A stretch of 64,000 nucleotides of DNA from Lepidurus packardi (taxonomy: Eukaryota; Arthropoda; Branchiopoda; Notostraca; Triopsidae). A model generated the notes under the pieces. It searched no databases. It was given only the letters and a program-made list of their open reading frames with translations, and was not told where the DNA came from. Each line of letters begins with the position of its first letter. Position 1 is the stretch's first letter. This document shows positions 12,301-27,300 of the stretch, piece by piece. The position numbers were made by a program, and so were the translations under genes. The stretch covers positions 6,076,001 to 6,140,000 of the forward strand of contig JAKZAN010000007.1 of assembly GCA_023053545.1 (NCBI GenBank). Reading direction: 5' to 3'.

Positions 12301-15300
12301 CCTGGCTTAGGAAGACATTGAACGGTATGTTTTTGAATGCCGGTCGACACGAAAACGCCTGGCCCAGCTCCACTTATCAAGGCTTCTAATTCCTCTTGAC
12401 TGAGGTTGCCTTGCAGTCCTGCGTAGTCTGTCAGAAAATTGGTCATGTTATTTATATCCTGGATTGTTTGGCTTCCGTTGCTCGACTCTAAAAAGGTATT
12501 CCGGAAAAGAGAACAGAAATGTAAAGGGGCAAGTTAATTCGCAATTAGCTTCAGAGAATTTCGTTGCAAATGGGGGATAATTTACGATTTCAATTTACTT
12601 GTTTGGGTCCAAAAGCCTTCGCCCATTGCCCAGGCCGTCAGATCTATGTCTTGCGACCAAGGGAAGATTACGGATTCTTGCAAAGCCGGGTTGGGGTTGT
12701 AAACCCCGTTAGATGTGACTCCCAAGTCGCCGCCCGTCCCGCTTTGGACAAATGGACAACAATGGTAAGCGTAAGACAAAGTTAGGGTTTGAACTTTGGG
12801 GAAGGAGCCTGGGCTAGGGAAGTCTTGCAAGTTGGGGTTGTTAAAGGTCTTCAAATGGATCACATTTTCCAAACCCACGGAAGGGAGACCAGGGAAAAAG
12901 TTGTTACCTAAATTCCTACAAAATTCCGACACGGAAGGGGGACAAAAGAAATCATTTGCGTTAAGTCGTAAACAGTGAAAGAAAAGAATAGGAAATAAGA
13001 AATACAGTTTATGCAGTGTATGCATCAGTGACGTGTGAAAGGAGTAGGGGAAAAGGCCACTTACACGTCTTGGATTTCAATCAAAGGCATAAAAGCTTCA
13101 GGATGGATCCACTCAATGTTGTTGCTTACCAAATCTCTGGAAAAACCGAAAGCAAAAGGGATACAGCATCAATAAGGCGTATTCATTTCTAAAACTCCGG
13201 GGCCAATTCTGTTCCTCTAGCTTGCATCTAGCGGGACTTTTAGTGTTTTCTTTTTTCTTTTTTTCTCTACTGTGTTTTTGAATGGGGCGGCTATACAGCT
13301 TTCGGATCCGTGAAAGGTTAAAATGATTTTTAGCAATATTGCTGCGGAGGTGGCATGTAAAGATATGAAAACGAAAGCATATATCCGAAGGGCTTTTATA
13401 GCCAAAACAAGGTCGAGCTCAGCTTCTTTCCGCCCTCTTCTAATACATATATTTTTTCTTTATGGAAGAGGATGTGACTTATGATGGATGTTATTTTTGT
13501 GTGGCTTTATACAGCTCTTTAAAGACTAGGCTGAACCATGGACCGGATGCCTGAGCACACTTTGGCATGAAAAATGAAGCATGGCGGATTCGGAATGAAG
13601 GTGACAGATGACTCGAAGGCCGGAGCCTTGTGGTTAGAACATCTCGTTCATCACTAGTCCTTCAATCTGCTTTTAAAACAGCCCCTTTTCCCACTCGAAC
13701 AACAACTCTGCAGACTTGGAACTGCATACCGATTTTACCATTTTCCGTTTTAGTAACATAATTAAGTGCCGAACTTACATGGTTTTAAGCTTGTGTAAGC
13801 CAGAGAGCGCTGTCATGGAGATGCGGTCGATGTGGTTGTGTCCGAGGAGTAAATCATGAAGCAGGTGAAGTCGTTGGAAAGAGTTGTCTGGAATGCTGAC
13901 GATGCGGTTGTGGCTTAGATCTCTGCAGTAATTTACCAAAAAAAGTGTAGAAAAAATTAAGAATATTATTTAGGAAAATTTTCTAAAAATTATAACATTC
14001 ATAAAAATATATAAGGTTCGTAAGAAATAAAATTAAGATACAATTGTAAGATTTATAAAAATAAAAAATATGGATAAAAAATGTAAAAAAATTTAGAAAA
14101 AAATATGACATATTGTACTTTATATACTGTAGATTTATAGAAAATACTATACTCCCATGGGTGCTGTAATAGCTTTTAAGAAGTTAGGTTCTACTTACAG
14201 TAAACGTAATTCTGGACATTCACTCAGGTCCGGTAAGGCTGTTAATTTATTTGAACGCAATTCCCTGCCAAGATATTTATTAGTATCGAATCTGTAATGC
14301 CGCCGACATGAAAGATGTCAGTGGGAAAGAGGACTACTTACAGACTTCGGAGTTTGGGAACGAAACGGCAAAGGTCTGCTGAGATGTGATGTAATTGAGA
14401 GCGATCGATCCGGATGAGCTCCAAGGATGAAGTGCCATTGAGATGTGGGAATACTGTCAGGTTTTTTACGTCAGACAAGATACTATTTTTTTAGTTTCTA
14501 TATTAGTTTCCGCTCAGTAAAAACAATTCAATATGGCTTACAGTTTCACTAGTCGTGGTAAATGAGCGAAAGCGTGATGGTCAATGCTGTGTAATGGGTT
14601 GTTGCGAAGATCGATGAAGGTGAGATTGGGCGCTTCTTGCAATAAGCCGGATGGCAGATGATGAATTTGATTGTGATTCATGTATCTGGAACATAAAACA
14701 TGCTTCTCGTAAAACAACGTTACCGGAGGCCTATAACAACCACAGCTGCTGTATGCTAAAAAAATTTAATGCCTTCAGATAAAGAAAGACTTTGCTTGGC
14801 ACAGGGACAATTGCAGTGCCAAATGGAACTTCTTGAGAGCGAGAGAGTGGTAGCGGACGAAAACATTTACGAGCTCCCGCATCTCATGATTTTTTTTTTA
14901 TTTTTTTTTTAAAGGTCTTATTTTACATGAAAGTAGGACAACCAAACTTTTGCTTTAGTCTTACCAAATCCCTTAATGCCCGAGAGAAAAAATGTTGACC
15001 TGACCGAGCGGGAAAACACGCCATAGTTGTCCAAAGTGGGCACTAGTACAATGTGAGCTGCCTCTTGTAATATTTTCTTAAAAACCTGGAATTGTTCGCT
15101 CTCACTTGACTGTAGTTCAAGCTGCTTAGAGCCGCGTTTTGCTGTATATCATTCCACAGTTCTTAATGGAAGCACTAATTTCATAATTTGGCTGACAGGT
15201 TATTTATTGTGTCTTAACTTCGGGGAAATAAGAATATTTCTCTCCTGGCCTTTACGACGTTCAAAGAGGAAATTGCACGGTTTTTAGAATGGGAAGAACT

Positions 15301-18300
15301 CGCGCAAAAAGAAAATGAATGTGCTACTTACAGTTCTTGGAGCTGGGGCACGTGCTTTAATATGGGGATGTGGCCGAGCCGGTTGTGTCGTAGTTCACTG
15401 CATCATAAAACAGAAGAAAGAATTTTTTTTTTTTTTACACTTCTCAATTTCATTCGTCAAACTCCCAGCGTAACTGTAATTGAAGTCTTCATTTCCGCCG
15501 TTCGCTTGACAAATCTTAAAAGTTACGATTTTTCTAACCTGAATTTATTCAGCGTTTAAAATGCATTCGTTTGGCAACACGACACAAGGACGACTCGACA
15601 TAAGGATGACGGACCCCGACTTAAGGACTTTCGACCCCGACTTAAGGTCCTTAAGTCGGGTATACCGTAGTACTATTGTTGAGTAGTCCTTGTATCTACG
15701 TCCCACTCATTTATGAAGAATTTATATCGACAAATTAGAATTGATCATTTTACTCGTCTTAATCTTTTTGCAACCTCTTATCCGAACGTAATTTTCTCCT
15801 CATGATGAAAGCATCTTATAAGGAATTAAAGAAGAAATAGTTAGGAAGCCAGAAGTGGAAGAGCTCGAATTATTTTTCTTCTTGCGTTACGTTAAGCCGC
15901 GGAAGTTTACTTTTCTGTGTTATTTTACTTACAGCAGACGAAGAGCTCGCAGACCTTGAAAAGCATCGCCTTCAATCAGCTCAATTTCATTACGATCTAA
16001 GACTCTGCAGAAGAAAAAATAATGCACGTTATTGACACGTTTCCAAGATTAAAACCTGCGAACTGCGACAGCAGATGGCGACTTACAGAGTTACGAGGGA
16101 GGACAATACTTGGAATGCTTTAGATGCGATTTGGCGAATTCGATTGGCGCTCAAGTTTCTATGCAAAAACATTGTTACGATCAAGATCAAGCGTTTTAAA
16201 AGAATTAATAGCGTTCATTTACAATGTTTCGAGACGCGGGTGTGATGTCAAAGTGGTGACAGGAATGGTACCAAGCAAATTGTGATCCAACCGCAAATGT
16301 CTTAACCACGGCGAACCGGTAAAGCTGTCAACCTCCAGCTGCGAGAGTTCATTAAAATCCAATCTCCTGGAAAGACCAAACTTTTAAACTACACTTTTGT
16401 TTTTATTGAATTTCACCACGCATAAATTGTGATCTACGAACAAAATAGTTTCGCCCCCAATTTGCAGTAGATTGGGGCTTAAACGACGTGTTAAGTGCAA
16501 TATAAACATGGCCCTGATGACGCTTCTGCTCACAAGCTCTAGTTGACAGAAAAGAAATGTTATCAGCTATTTTTTTCTTTTTACATGAAATTCCTCAGAA
16601 GCCTAGAGCGTTTCTTTTCAAAGGCGAAACCTTCCGGTGCTCGTGATAATAGCATTGCTTCCCAATTTTCGTAACTAAGTTTTGGGCACGACTTGAAGTT
16701 CCGTAAATTATGCACCAAAAGAAGTTTTTTAAGCTGCGAGCAACGGAGTTGAAAAACTATTGTGGGGAGCTTTTCTTGTAATTATGGGCACCACGTCGAA
16801 TTACGAAGAGCTTCAAAGCGACGTACTGCTTTAATTACATCTTGTACCGCACGGGGACGTAAGACTATAATTAGCCCCGGAGTTGACGACGGTCTCCGTG
16901 TCAAAATAGGCGTACTAAGTTGGCGACATGGCTATTAAAGACAAGTTGACCTAAGTGGTAATGTCTTCAAGCTCCCTAAGTACCCTACACTTAACCCCAT
17001 TCTCGGCTTCTTTAACAATGTTGTACCGGGAATTACTGCAGCTCTAGCGATATGGGGCGAAACAGTAGGTTGTCAACCGTACCCGTTTTTTAACAGTCCC
17101 CGCGAAGAACAGCGCGGAACTTCAATACCGTTTTCCGACGAATGTCAAGGTACAGGCACTTTAAGCGATTGTACTTGTGTAACCTTTAAAACCCCCAAAA
17201 TGACTAAACTAGTGTGCCTCGACTTTTTTGCTGGTGATGCAGGATTCGGAAGTGTTTCAAGTTAACGGACGGCGATCCCGCCAAACCGCTCCCTCCTTAC
17301 TATCAACTGGGAATTGTTCTGTCGGCCTGGGAGGATATAAAATCGAACATTTTAGCGCCACAAATATATAGTTTTATACGTTTGGCGTTCCCAGACAAAT
17401 AAAAGGAGTTACTCTCCCAGTTGCCTTCTTGGTCTGACAAATTTAGCCTTGTCTTTATTGCAAGGGGCCAAATTGAAATGATGATACTGGCTAGACAGTT
17501 TCTCTGGGCTCAAGGAAAAGATAAACTGAATCCGTAATTTGGAAGGGAAAAGATATGGACGGCAGTCGGCAATCCCTAGAGTTATACACAGGCAGTACTA
17601 TTTTATGTTTGAGTGAAGAGAAGAGCCTGAGGTAAACGGACTACAAGGATTGCTTTTCTTTATCTTAACATATATGGCCTTCCTAGCGATGATAAGGATA
17701 AGAATGCGGTACTTACAGCGTTTTCAACCGAGGAAGATCCAATAGTTTCGGGCGTATAGAAGTCAAACGATTTCCGGATAAATTCCTAAGGGGATTAAAA
17801 TCAAACCCAAAGAAAGAAGAAGCTGCAATCATGGGTTATGGTTTTTCTTATAGTATGGAGATGTAGGGAAAAATAGGAGATAAAAGTTTCGCTCCATGAA
17901 TTTTCAATGGGAATGAAAACGTGAGAACTATTTGATGATTGCGAAACTGCACTGGGGCTTACTAAGTTCACGGTGTACTGTAAGTAGTTGATCATTTTTC
18001 TCGAAAGATCCCCATAGGCACTGATGTCATACCCTATATCATGAGAATGCAACAACCGTAACAGAAATGTGAACAAAATTTAAAAGAAATGCAACGATAT
18101 AATTGATTTTTTTCAAAAATATCTTGGTAGGTTGCGTCAAAAGATTTAGATAAGCTACTTATTTTTAAATTTGTAAGGTTTAAGGTTTGTTGAGAATTGT
18201 TGCATTCTCATACTATAGGGGTATGATGTCAGTGCCATCTTTCACAAGAAATCATCAACTACTTGCAATACAACGTGGCCTAATAGAAAAGTTGTTCAGT

Positions 18301-21300
18301 AGGTTTAAAAGGTCAGTACGAAGCGTTTCAAGTGTAGCGACTTATACGATGTATGAGTATGAGTAATTCATTACTCGGACAGGCGATAGGAAGTTGAGAA
18401 CAAATGATTGGGTTTGAAGCCAAGACAAATGGACTTACAGTTCTTCGATTGACCGCAGCTCAGCAAAGGCCATCTCCTCCAAGTGGCTAATGTCATTGTG
18501 GCTCATGTCTCTGGAAAAACAAACGAAAAGAAAAAACATAAAGAATGGGTTAAAGGTGCCATCAACTCTGCTTCGTTTCTGGCGAACGAAGAAAACATTC
18601 CGCGCTGTTATTCTTAAAGTCCCTCGCTATAGTACTGCAAAAAAAACAGCCAACGTTATATAATTGGGACCGGCAAAGCATGGCGTTTCTCGGTTGTTCT
18701 CCCCGTCACCGTCTGTGTGAACCAAGCGTACTCCCAGCCTGCGAGTTTGAGTGCCCCGCGTCGGCCTCGCAAACATTTGCTCAGCATTTGTTCGCCAAGA
18801 TAAAGTCTAGCTTCGCAGTGCTTATTTGGAAAACTTAGCCGGCACTTCTTCCCAGACGTTCAAACCCGGCTGTGATCACGGAAGTAGGAAGTCTGGAAAA
18901 GTGGAGAAAAATCTTCCATGACCGTCTCCATATTGGAATTCCCCATTCTTCCTGACCTGAATGGTGGACACGTACTCGTAGCGTAGCCTTAACCAGTCAA
19001 GACCGCGAAATCCTGACCTACTTCATATGCACATTAGCAGCCAGCCAAAGATAGCCGGGTATCCCGCGATGCCTGCTTACCCATTCCTTCTGACCAGAAA
19101 GACCAGTCCAGATGACTATCTCATAAAAGTGAATGGTAATAATAGTTACAGGCAATGGACATTTATACCACGCTGCGGACGGGAACTTGTCCTGAATGGG
19201 GATGGCTTTTATGGTGGGGGTGCCTGGGCTATGTTGGAATCGTTATGATATATTTTCTACTCGATCGTTGCCTCCGCGTCCGTCGTTTTGGCCGCAGCCT
19301 CATATTCATGCTCAGCTGCCTGAAATTAAATTGTGTGGAGCGTAACACAGGAAGTTGAACAGCTAGCAAGCCGTATAAGGTGCGTTTGCTTCTTTTAGAA
19401 GTTTTAAGGCACCCTTATACCCTAGCTTATTGACACGAAACAGTCCACAGATGGCGCTGATGTTTGTTATTATTTTGCGAAAGAAAGTAATTACTAATGT
19501 ATTATTCATTGTAAATACACTGGATTGGTTGTGCACTAGCTATTAGTATGCTCGGGCGTACTGTCAAATAATTTTTCATTGAATTTGCTGGTTTTAACGA
19601 AAAATGGACCCAAAATACCCCATGCTATTCGCCTACATTGAGCTAAGGTATACGTGAGCTTTAAAGTATTAGGGTCTGAGAAGGTTTAAAGTGTTAGGGT
19701 CAACTATTCCCAGAGTCGTTACCACGGTATATTTCGTGTCTAACTTTAAACAGAGCAGAAATTCAGGTCAGACAACCTTATTGTTGCGTTAACTTGGAAA
19801 TGAATTCGGAAGGGAACCTTGTATGGGCTGACGTCAAAAAGCAACGTTTCTAACAACTCTTCACGAAGCCCTGAGCATAAAAGCAGCTATGAAAACGTCA
19901 GGGAGGCCTCTCTTGATTTGGACTACAGCATTTGTCGTTTCTGGCTAGAAGAAACGGGCTCGTAAACTGGTAAACTTTGTATTCCTGACGATCTTTGAAC
20001 TCCGGGCCACGGTACCCAGACTCCGAAAATCATCCGAGGTGCAAAGGAAATAAGAGGCAAGCTATTGTAGTATATGTGGCATTAAAAAGCTTCTTAATCC
20101 TGGAAGAAACAGAAATTCTGGAACGATGGAATTCACCAAGTACGCCGCGAGGAATGTGAGGACGCTAGGAAGTGCAGCGAACGTGTGGAGGGAGGATTTT
20201 CTGGGGTCAAAAGTAAAAGCAGTTTTGACACTACGTTAGAAAGAAGAATCGTAAAAAGTTTGGAAGCTATAAAAACATGCAGTGGAGGGTTAAGCTTTTT
20301 CTCGTCTTCCTGTACTTTCCTCCCCCACACCACGTTACCACATCTGGCTGCTTAAGTCCCCCATACCCGAAACCCAAGACTGGAACACTGTAAAGCTAGT
20401 TATATTACTGTCGGAAGATCATACCACGCAAGCACCGTTCCTTATCCCATAGCTTTTAGGAAATAGCAAACAGCGAACGCTGTTTTGAAAGAGAACCGTA
20501 GAGCATCCTTGAACTAGTCTTCCTTTCCCTTTCTGGTACCAGAAGACAAGAAGTAGAAGGACAAGAGTTGGGATTCCCCTGGCCCGTAACGGAGAATGAC
20601 GAAATCAATACTGATCAGCAATTGCCCCCGATTCTTACAGCTTTATGCTAGCAAGTGCGTGCTCTGCTGGGGTTATAGCGCGTAATGGCTGCATGTCGTT
20701 ACGACTACTATATGTACACGGTCATAGTACCGTACGACTTTCTGCAACTTATTGTCTAGGGTAACTCCTTCCGTATTCCAAGTCATGCAAACCACCGGTC
20801 TAGCGAAAAGCAGTTCTGCCCGTATTTACGGCCCTGTTAAACCAGCGAACAAGGGTGTCCTCTTGGCCTGATAAAGGGATATTCCGGTTTGTATCGAAGC
20901 CGACTCCTAGCCGGAATTATTGAAGCTAATATTATGTCTAATGAGCTCGCTTTTATCCTGTTTTTATGATGCTCCCGAGCTGATTTGCATGTAGCAACCC
21001 ATGAACATCAAGAATTTCGGGCCCTAAACTGCAGATCGTGATCACGTACTGCGTACAATAACCTCCGAAGGGTTTGCCCACATATACGACTTCATTAAAC
21101 ATGCGTGTGACTTGCGTAGGAATTTCAATTTATAGAATGATTTTCCTAGGAAAAAGCAAGCTCATCAAGTCCCACCCTGAAAAACGATGAAGGAAGTCTT
21201 TTGAACCGTAATGCTGCACTGTAGAACGTAAAATACTGATGACACATTAGTTACTGGAAGGCGAGTTTCAGTTGCTCTAAAATTTCAAACTTGAAGGTTA

Positions 21301-24300
21301 TACTATGTAGCGAGCTAACGTAAGCCTACTGGCTTATATCCCCGCGGCGTTCGAGGGTCGTTACGGGAGTTGAGGACCTCAGCATGAAACCTTTCTGGCG
21401 TAGCAGTAGCATAGTGTATGGTAGACTTTTCAGATATTCTTGGCAGAAATCCCTGTTGTGATTGAGTGTCAGAAATTTGGGGAGAATGTGCGGCTTGCGC
21501 GAGGTTATTTAACGACTTTCCGGTGGAGTGTCGTTTCGAGGAAAACGGTGCCCCTGGTAGACACATTGCCTTGATGTCAGTTTTCGTCAAACGCATAGCA
21601 GACAAGGATGCTAGAGATTTGTCACGTCCAGGAGCTATTACGGAAACGGAGGTGGGTTCCTAGGATGACAGGAATCCCGTGGAAGAGTTGAAAGTATGTG
21701 TTGTTTGGATTCCTCACATTCACATCTAGTTCGTCTTACATGCCAGAAACAAAACTGAGCGGCCCACTTCCACGCTGCTGGGAGCCTGGGCGATGACGAG
21801 CTCAATGGAGTGTTCCAAACAAGGAAGGCGGTACTTGCCGTCATAACCTATCGATTTTCGCTACCATTTTGACCTGAGGTCATCTGCTTTGGCTTTTCCT
21901 GATCTTCGCCGGATTCCTCGTATGGGATGTTGCTGTAGAATGGAGAGGATCATCGAGCTGCTTTCAAAAGCATCATAAGTGTAAATCCTGCGCCCTGCAT
22001 TGCCTTTGACTTGGGCAAAGTTCCACAAACAGCAGACCGGGAGGCTTCTTTAAAGGAGAAAAAGCGTCTTCATGTATTATGCATGCATAATCTCTTGAAT
22101 TCCTGCCGCCCGAATCGAAACAAGATATGAGAACGGACCAGTTTGGGGACTTTTTCCCATCTTAATTTATGTCCATCTCTGGTCGCCGCAGATAAAAGCG
22201 GAGACAAGTGTGTAATTTTCCAATAAAAAAATTTATGCCATGGAGCCTTGGTGTATCCATAAGCGATTCTATGAGTTTTTCCCTGTATTTGATGCTTCAA
22301 CAGTAGAAATGATGGCGCCATTCACTCATTAAATGCTGGCTTTACTTGAAGTTTGTTTTGTAGATAGAAAGACTGCAACGCCAAGGAAATCTAAGGTGCT
22401 GGTTGTCGACTGGGTCATCCTATCCATCGTTTTTGTCCTTGGTAGCCATTGCTATGCGACTGTGATGAATGGTACTACACCGCAGACTCCATTCCAAATA
22501 TTGGTGTTCGTACTGTATAGCATTGCATCGCAAATAGAGGCCAAGATAGAACGGAGGAAACGTTTCGTCATGTTTAAGAAAAGCTACTGCTTGGGTGCAG
22601 TCTAAGAAAGCTGAGGCGAGAGAAATGTATCTTTGCTGAAAGATCGAATGGTTCTTCGGCTATCAGCTTGTACTGGCATGGCAGTAATGAGCAAGATGGA
22701 TCAGTCGACCTTTAGCCTGAGGGGATGGCTGTAGTAGAAAGAAAAGGAAGGACATTCACACGTCCCCTAATTTAAATTTGATTACGAAACAGTTCCGCTC
22801 GAAGAAAAGAAAATTGACAGCGTTAGTGAGGGTTGTAACTTTTATATAGCTGTCGTTTCACCTTTCGCAGAGCGGCAACGACCCTGCCAGTTGTAATCTT
22901 AACGGACGATGTGACGGAGTTTGAAAAGAAGAGACTGGAATACGACTCTAGTCGTATTCCATGATATTTCTTGCAATCGACGAAGCCTATCCGTTCTTTT
23001 TCTAAAACTGTAAACATGTTACGCTACGTCTTGCCAAAACCTATTAAAAAGAATGATAATGGCTTGACGGACAGGTCTATCGCCCGCTATTGCCTTTCCG
23101 AGGGCTGCAGTTTAGTGCCACGTGTGTAATAAACGGAGGGAGGGCAGCTAGGGATCAAATGCAAAGCCAATGTAATAGTATAGTTTCTTTTTATATTCTT
23201 GATGTTTATGGGATGATTGTGGGTAAATCTGTTAATTGGGGTCAAGAGCTTTTCACTTGAGCGCGTTTACGAACTCGCAGCTCAGCAAATTCAAGTTCGT
23301 CGTTCATCTCAGTTGCAACTCATTACCGCAAGTATTTCCGACGTTGTAGTATTGTTTTTCTTTATGTGTGTTGGCGCTTGAGCAATTTTGTTTGACGTTA
23401 CCTTGGTCGGCTCCGGGGCTTCACCTCTGGCCATAGGTTAAGTTGTTAGGCCAGCTTAGCTAAGGTTAGGTTATTTCAAAGAATGATTAAACTGGTCCTT
23501 GGACGTTGACGTTGCCTGGGAGATGCTTTAGAGACGCGGACAGGGGTACCATTAGATGAATGTGTGTTTTGTATGAAGAAAACTCGTGCTGTCCACGGTA
23601 TACTATAAGTAGTGGATAATCTAAAGATGGCATTGATGTCATACCATTTCTCGTTGTAATGTCGTAAATTTTAAACAAGAAATTAAAAGAAGCAGAAAAG
23701 ATGATTGAAAAGTTAATCTTTTAAAGATATCTAATAACATAATCTACTTTACCTGCTGCTTAAGAATTTGATAATTGATTTATTTAAAATTTTCGTAACT
23801 TGAACACCATGGAAAAAGTTAGTGAAACCGGTATTAAAATGAATATCAGCAGGTAAAGTAGATATTTACACATCCCAGGCGTACTGTCAGAATACAAATT
23901 CATTATATTGTACAGAGAATGCGAATTTTCGAATCAAAATTTGCCGTGCTGTAGCGACCTAGGATTCCAATATACCGTGGCCTGAGAAGTTTTCTTAACA
24001 AGTTTGCTGAATTAACTTATCGTCGTTTGGACGGTAATAACGCAACTCTACTATCGGATTAGGTTCCTTTCATTCATAATTTAATTCCGGTACGTGTTTT
24101 CCCAAACGCTCTGTCAAAGCCTTCCGTGCCTGTTTATTAGGTGTTGCCTGTTTGAAAGCTTGTTTGTTCTGTAACGCACAAGTAAAGCTAGTAAGCCCTA
24201 AGGTATATGTATGCAAATAACCTAAAATCTTAATAAATTACGTGTCAGGGAACTATTTGTTATTCTCTTTTCCCCTGCAGAACGAACAAGACAGTCGTCC

Positions 24301-27300
24301 ATTCAACCGTGTATTTTCGGCCTGCAACACAGCCTGAAATTGACCAACTCCATTTATAGTTTTCCTTAGCCTAACAATAAATAAGCGGACCTCCCAAGGG
24401 CCAAGGAAGTTCATAAGTACAACGGATAACCGGAAATTCTGTCCGCCTGAAAAGACCAAGCAAAAGCCATATTGTTCTCTAAAATTTAGCCTACACTTTT
24501 CTGAGCCTTGTTTAGTCTATGCATTGAAGTTTCCAGTCGTGACGTCCGTCAAAATCATACAAAAATTTTGATAGCCGGCCAAGATGAACAAAAGCCACGG
24601 CTGGGGATTATCCCAAACTCACCAAAAAGCCGATGGCAGGATGACAGCTTCATTATTTGTCGCCTTCCCTACTGGCCCACCCAAGCCTGCACTCCATGGG
24701 TAATGGAGCAAAGCGCGCAAAGCACGCAAAGTAACCAATTCAAGTAGTCTCATTTTTCATGCCCTTTTGCAAAAGAAGGGTCTTCAACATAATCTTCATT
24801 CCAGTAGTTTTCTTCTACGATAAAAAGTAACAAGGATACTCGTTCTCGTGCTATAGATATCGCAGTTCCACGACCCACCGCTAAGTTCATCTATCACGCC
24901 TGACTTGACGATCGCGTATTCCCGAGTTTCATTAAAGACTCATTATCCATGGTTTCATTCATTACTACTGCATCGTCCATCGTTCCCAACATTCGACTAA
25001 CTGGCGGGCCCACAGCTTCGGATGTGTAAGGATTCCTGGTTCGCTTTGAATACGTCTATCATCAACCCAAAGCCGAGGCCTAATCTTAATAGATTTTCGT
25101 AGAGCAGAGCAAATCCAGAGGACGCTTCAGTTAAATTAATGAGAGCTAAAGCGACTGTCACCTATCTTGGCCTTAAATTATCTCTTCCTTCTGACGACAT
25201 TTTTCGGTCCAAGAAAATAATGTCCTTCCGCTCAACTTATAACGCTGTTACTCGACTTAAGGATGCCTACTCGGTTGTTCTCACGCTTCATGTTACGCTT
25301 GGAATCCTGTCAATATACGCAAAGTTTTTTTTAGCACGACGGCTCTTTGACAGGCAACTTGCTTGTTAGAACAAACTGACGTCAAGGTGTTGTTGACAAG
25401 AGACTGTGCTTTGTATCCGTATCCGTTTAACGTACCATTAAAAGCTTGCCTTTGAACTGTTTTTCTGATTATCGTATTTGTATCCCAACGGCTATTTTGG
25501 TATTCTGTAGCCATTCCAGATTTAGGATTCCAGCGGCGTAAGAGAGATCGCTTTTTATTTGCGAAAACGCATCTCCTATCGCGACTTTGGGGCTTTTGAT
25601 TATTTTCTCGGACCTTTTTCCTTATTTGAGACCTGAATGGAATGGACGTTAGGAGGTTAGATTGCGATGTGTGGGCACTAGGGTCAAACTAAGGCCGAAA
25701 AGAGAAGGGGAAAAAAGATTCGGTCAATTTATAGACCCCAGCAGAGTCGGCAAGTTTGAATTGGTTTTCGCCAGCTATCCCGCTCATAAATTAGTCACTC
25801 CTATGTTTGATAAGGACCCGATAGAGTCAAGACTGATGCCAGCAGCTCCGGCTTTTGTTGCCGGACGCAATGACACGCGGTACCCGTAAACTCTTACGGA
25901 CCGTGTGCCGTACGACTAGAACGGATGATAAGGAACCTGATGTGCTCTTACGGTGCAGCTCGGAACAACGTGCGACGCCTGAAAGATCTCAGTTATGCAT
26001 TACTTTCCACCAGGCTTTATTTCTTGTTTCTTGCTCGGAGTACAACAAAAGAGCTCAGACTACAAAGCTAGGAAAAGGTCATTATTCCACAGTACTTTTA
26101 CCACTAGTGAAGTGAATGAAACAAGTCCCAGAAAACCCGTTGGGCGCGCTTTATTAGTCCTTCCAAAGAGACTAGCTTAAAAATGCCATTTCACTCTAAA
26201 CAAAACTGTGGTTGACAGTTGGGTAAATCTTCCTTCTAGCTTGTCGTATTCAAAGCCGGAATTATTACGCACTTCGCCACCTTTCCAGTGTATACATGAC
26301 CCCCCCCCCCCCTATGTGCTGAACGCGGAACATGTTCTTCAATTTTCATTTTTGTTTTCGTTTCCAGGAACAAGACTGTTACCTGAGGCAAGCAGCACAC
26401 GCATGGAAGAAGCTAACAGCAATGTCTATAGCTTTGAGATGTCGTTAACGTTCGTCAGGGTTGGAAAGCTATTGCCATGGCAAGGTCTCTAGAGGCACCC
26501 TATGTATTATACTGCAGAAGATTGCCGAGTTCCAAATATACATCCTTGCCCACTATCCCATATAAATATTGTTCCTGGAATTTCGCTCATATGATGTTAT
26601 TCTTTCTTTTTTCCAATTTTGTTTTCTCCTTCATCATTTGTGCTTTGTTTTGTGTATTGAGATCAACGGAAAGTATGGGAAAACTAACGTTTGTAGATAG
26701 ACTCAGTGCGACCAAGTATGTTGCTCTGAGGAAATTAAAAGAGAACGTCCACGGAGGAATAGTCACAGAATTGTAGTTAAATCTCACACCACGTTTCTCC
26801 TGAGAGCATTTTAGCCGTGATTGTGACAAAACCTTCGTCTTGTACAATTTTAGAAGAAACCCCCCTTGAGGACGATTTAGCTTTTCAACAAATCCCAAAT
26901 TCGACTTTATTTTGTGTGACTGCAGGCCGTTCCGGCAGCGCCGCGCCATAGCTGTTAGACTGGTCTGCGATTGAGGGTGTTTTTTTTCCACCCTTCTAGT
27001 TAAAGTAAAGCATGGTTTTGCTTACTTTGTGGGAGAATGGGGTTGTTGTCCTCCAAAATAGAATTGACGTGCTTTACAATCAAGAAAAAAACAGCATCTT
27101 CCCCTCTGTTATTCTGCCGGAATGCAAAGAGTTATTCTTGGTAGTTTTGGGTGGTGAATGCTGCACTCTTGATGCACACTCCGTATCTAGTTCATTCCTT
27201 ATGGGATTCTTCCAGCACTTTTTGTTGTGCAAGCGTCAAATAAAGCCAACACGATTGATGGCGACATTGTCGAACTTCGCTTAGTAGCCAAAGTAGACTA

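Noticed and set aside
26587..26991. 134-codon minus-strand open frame in the bursicon receptor intron
   Set aside because: Lys/Arg-rich low-information sequence with no homologue-like motif.
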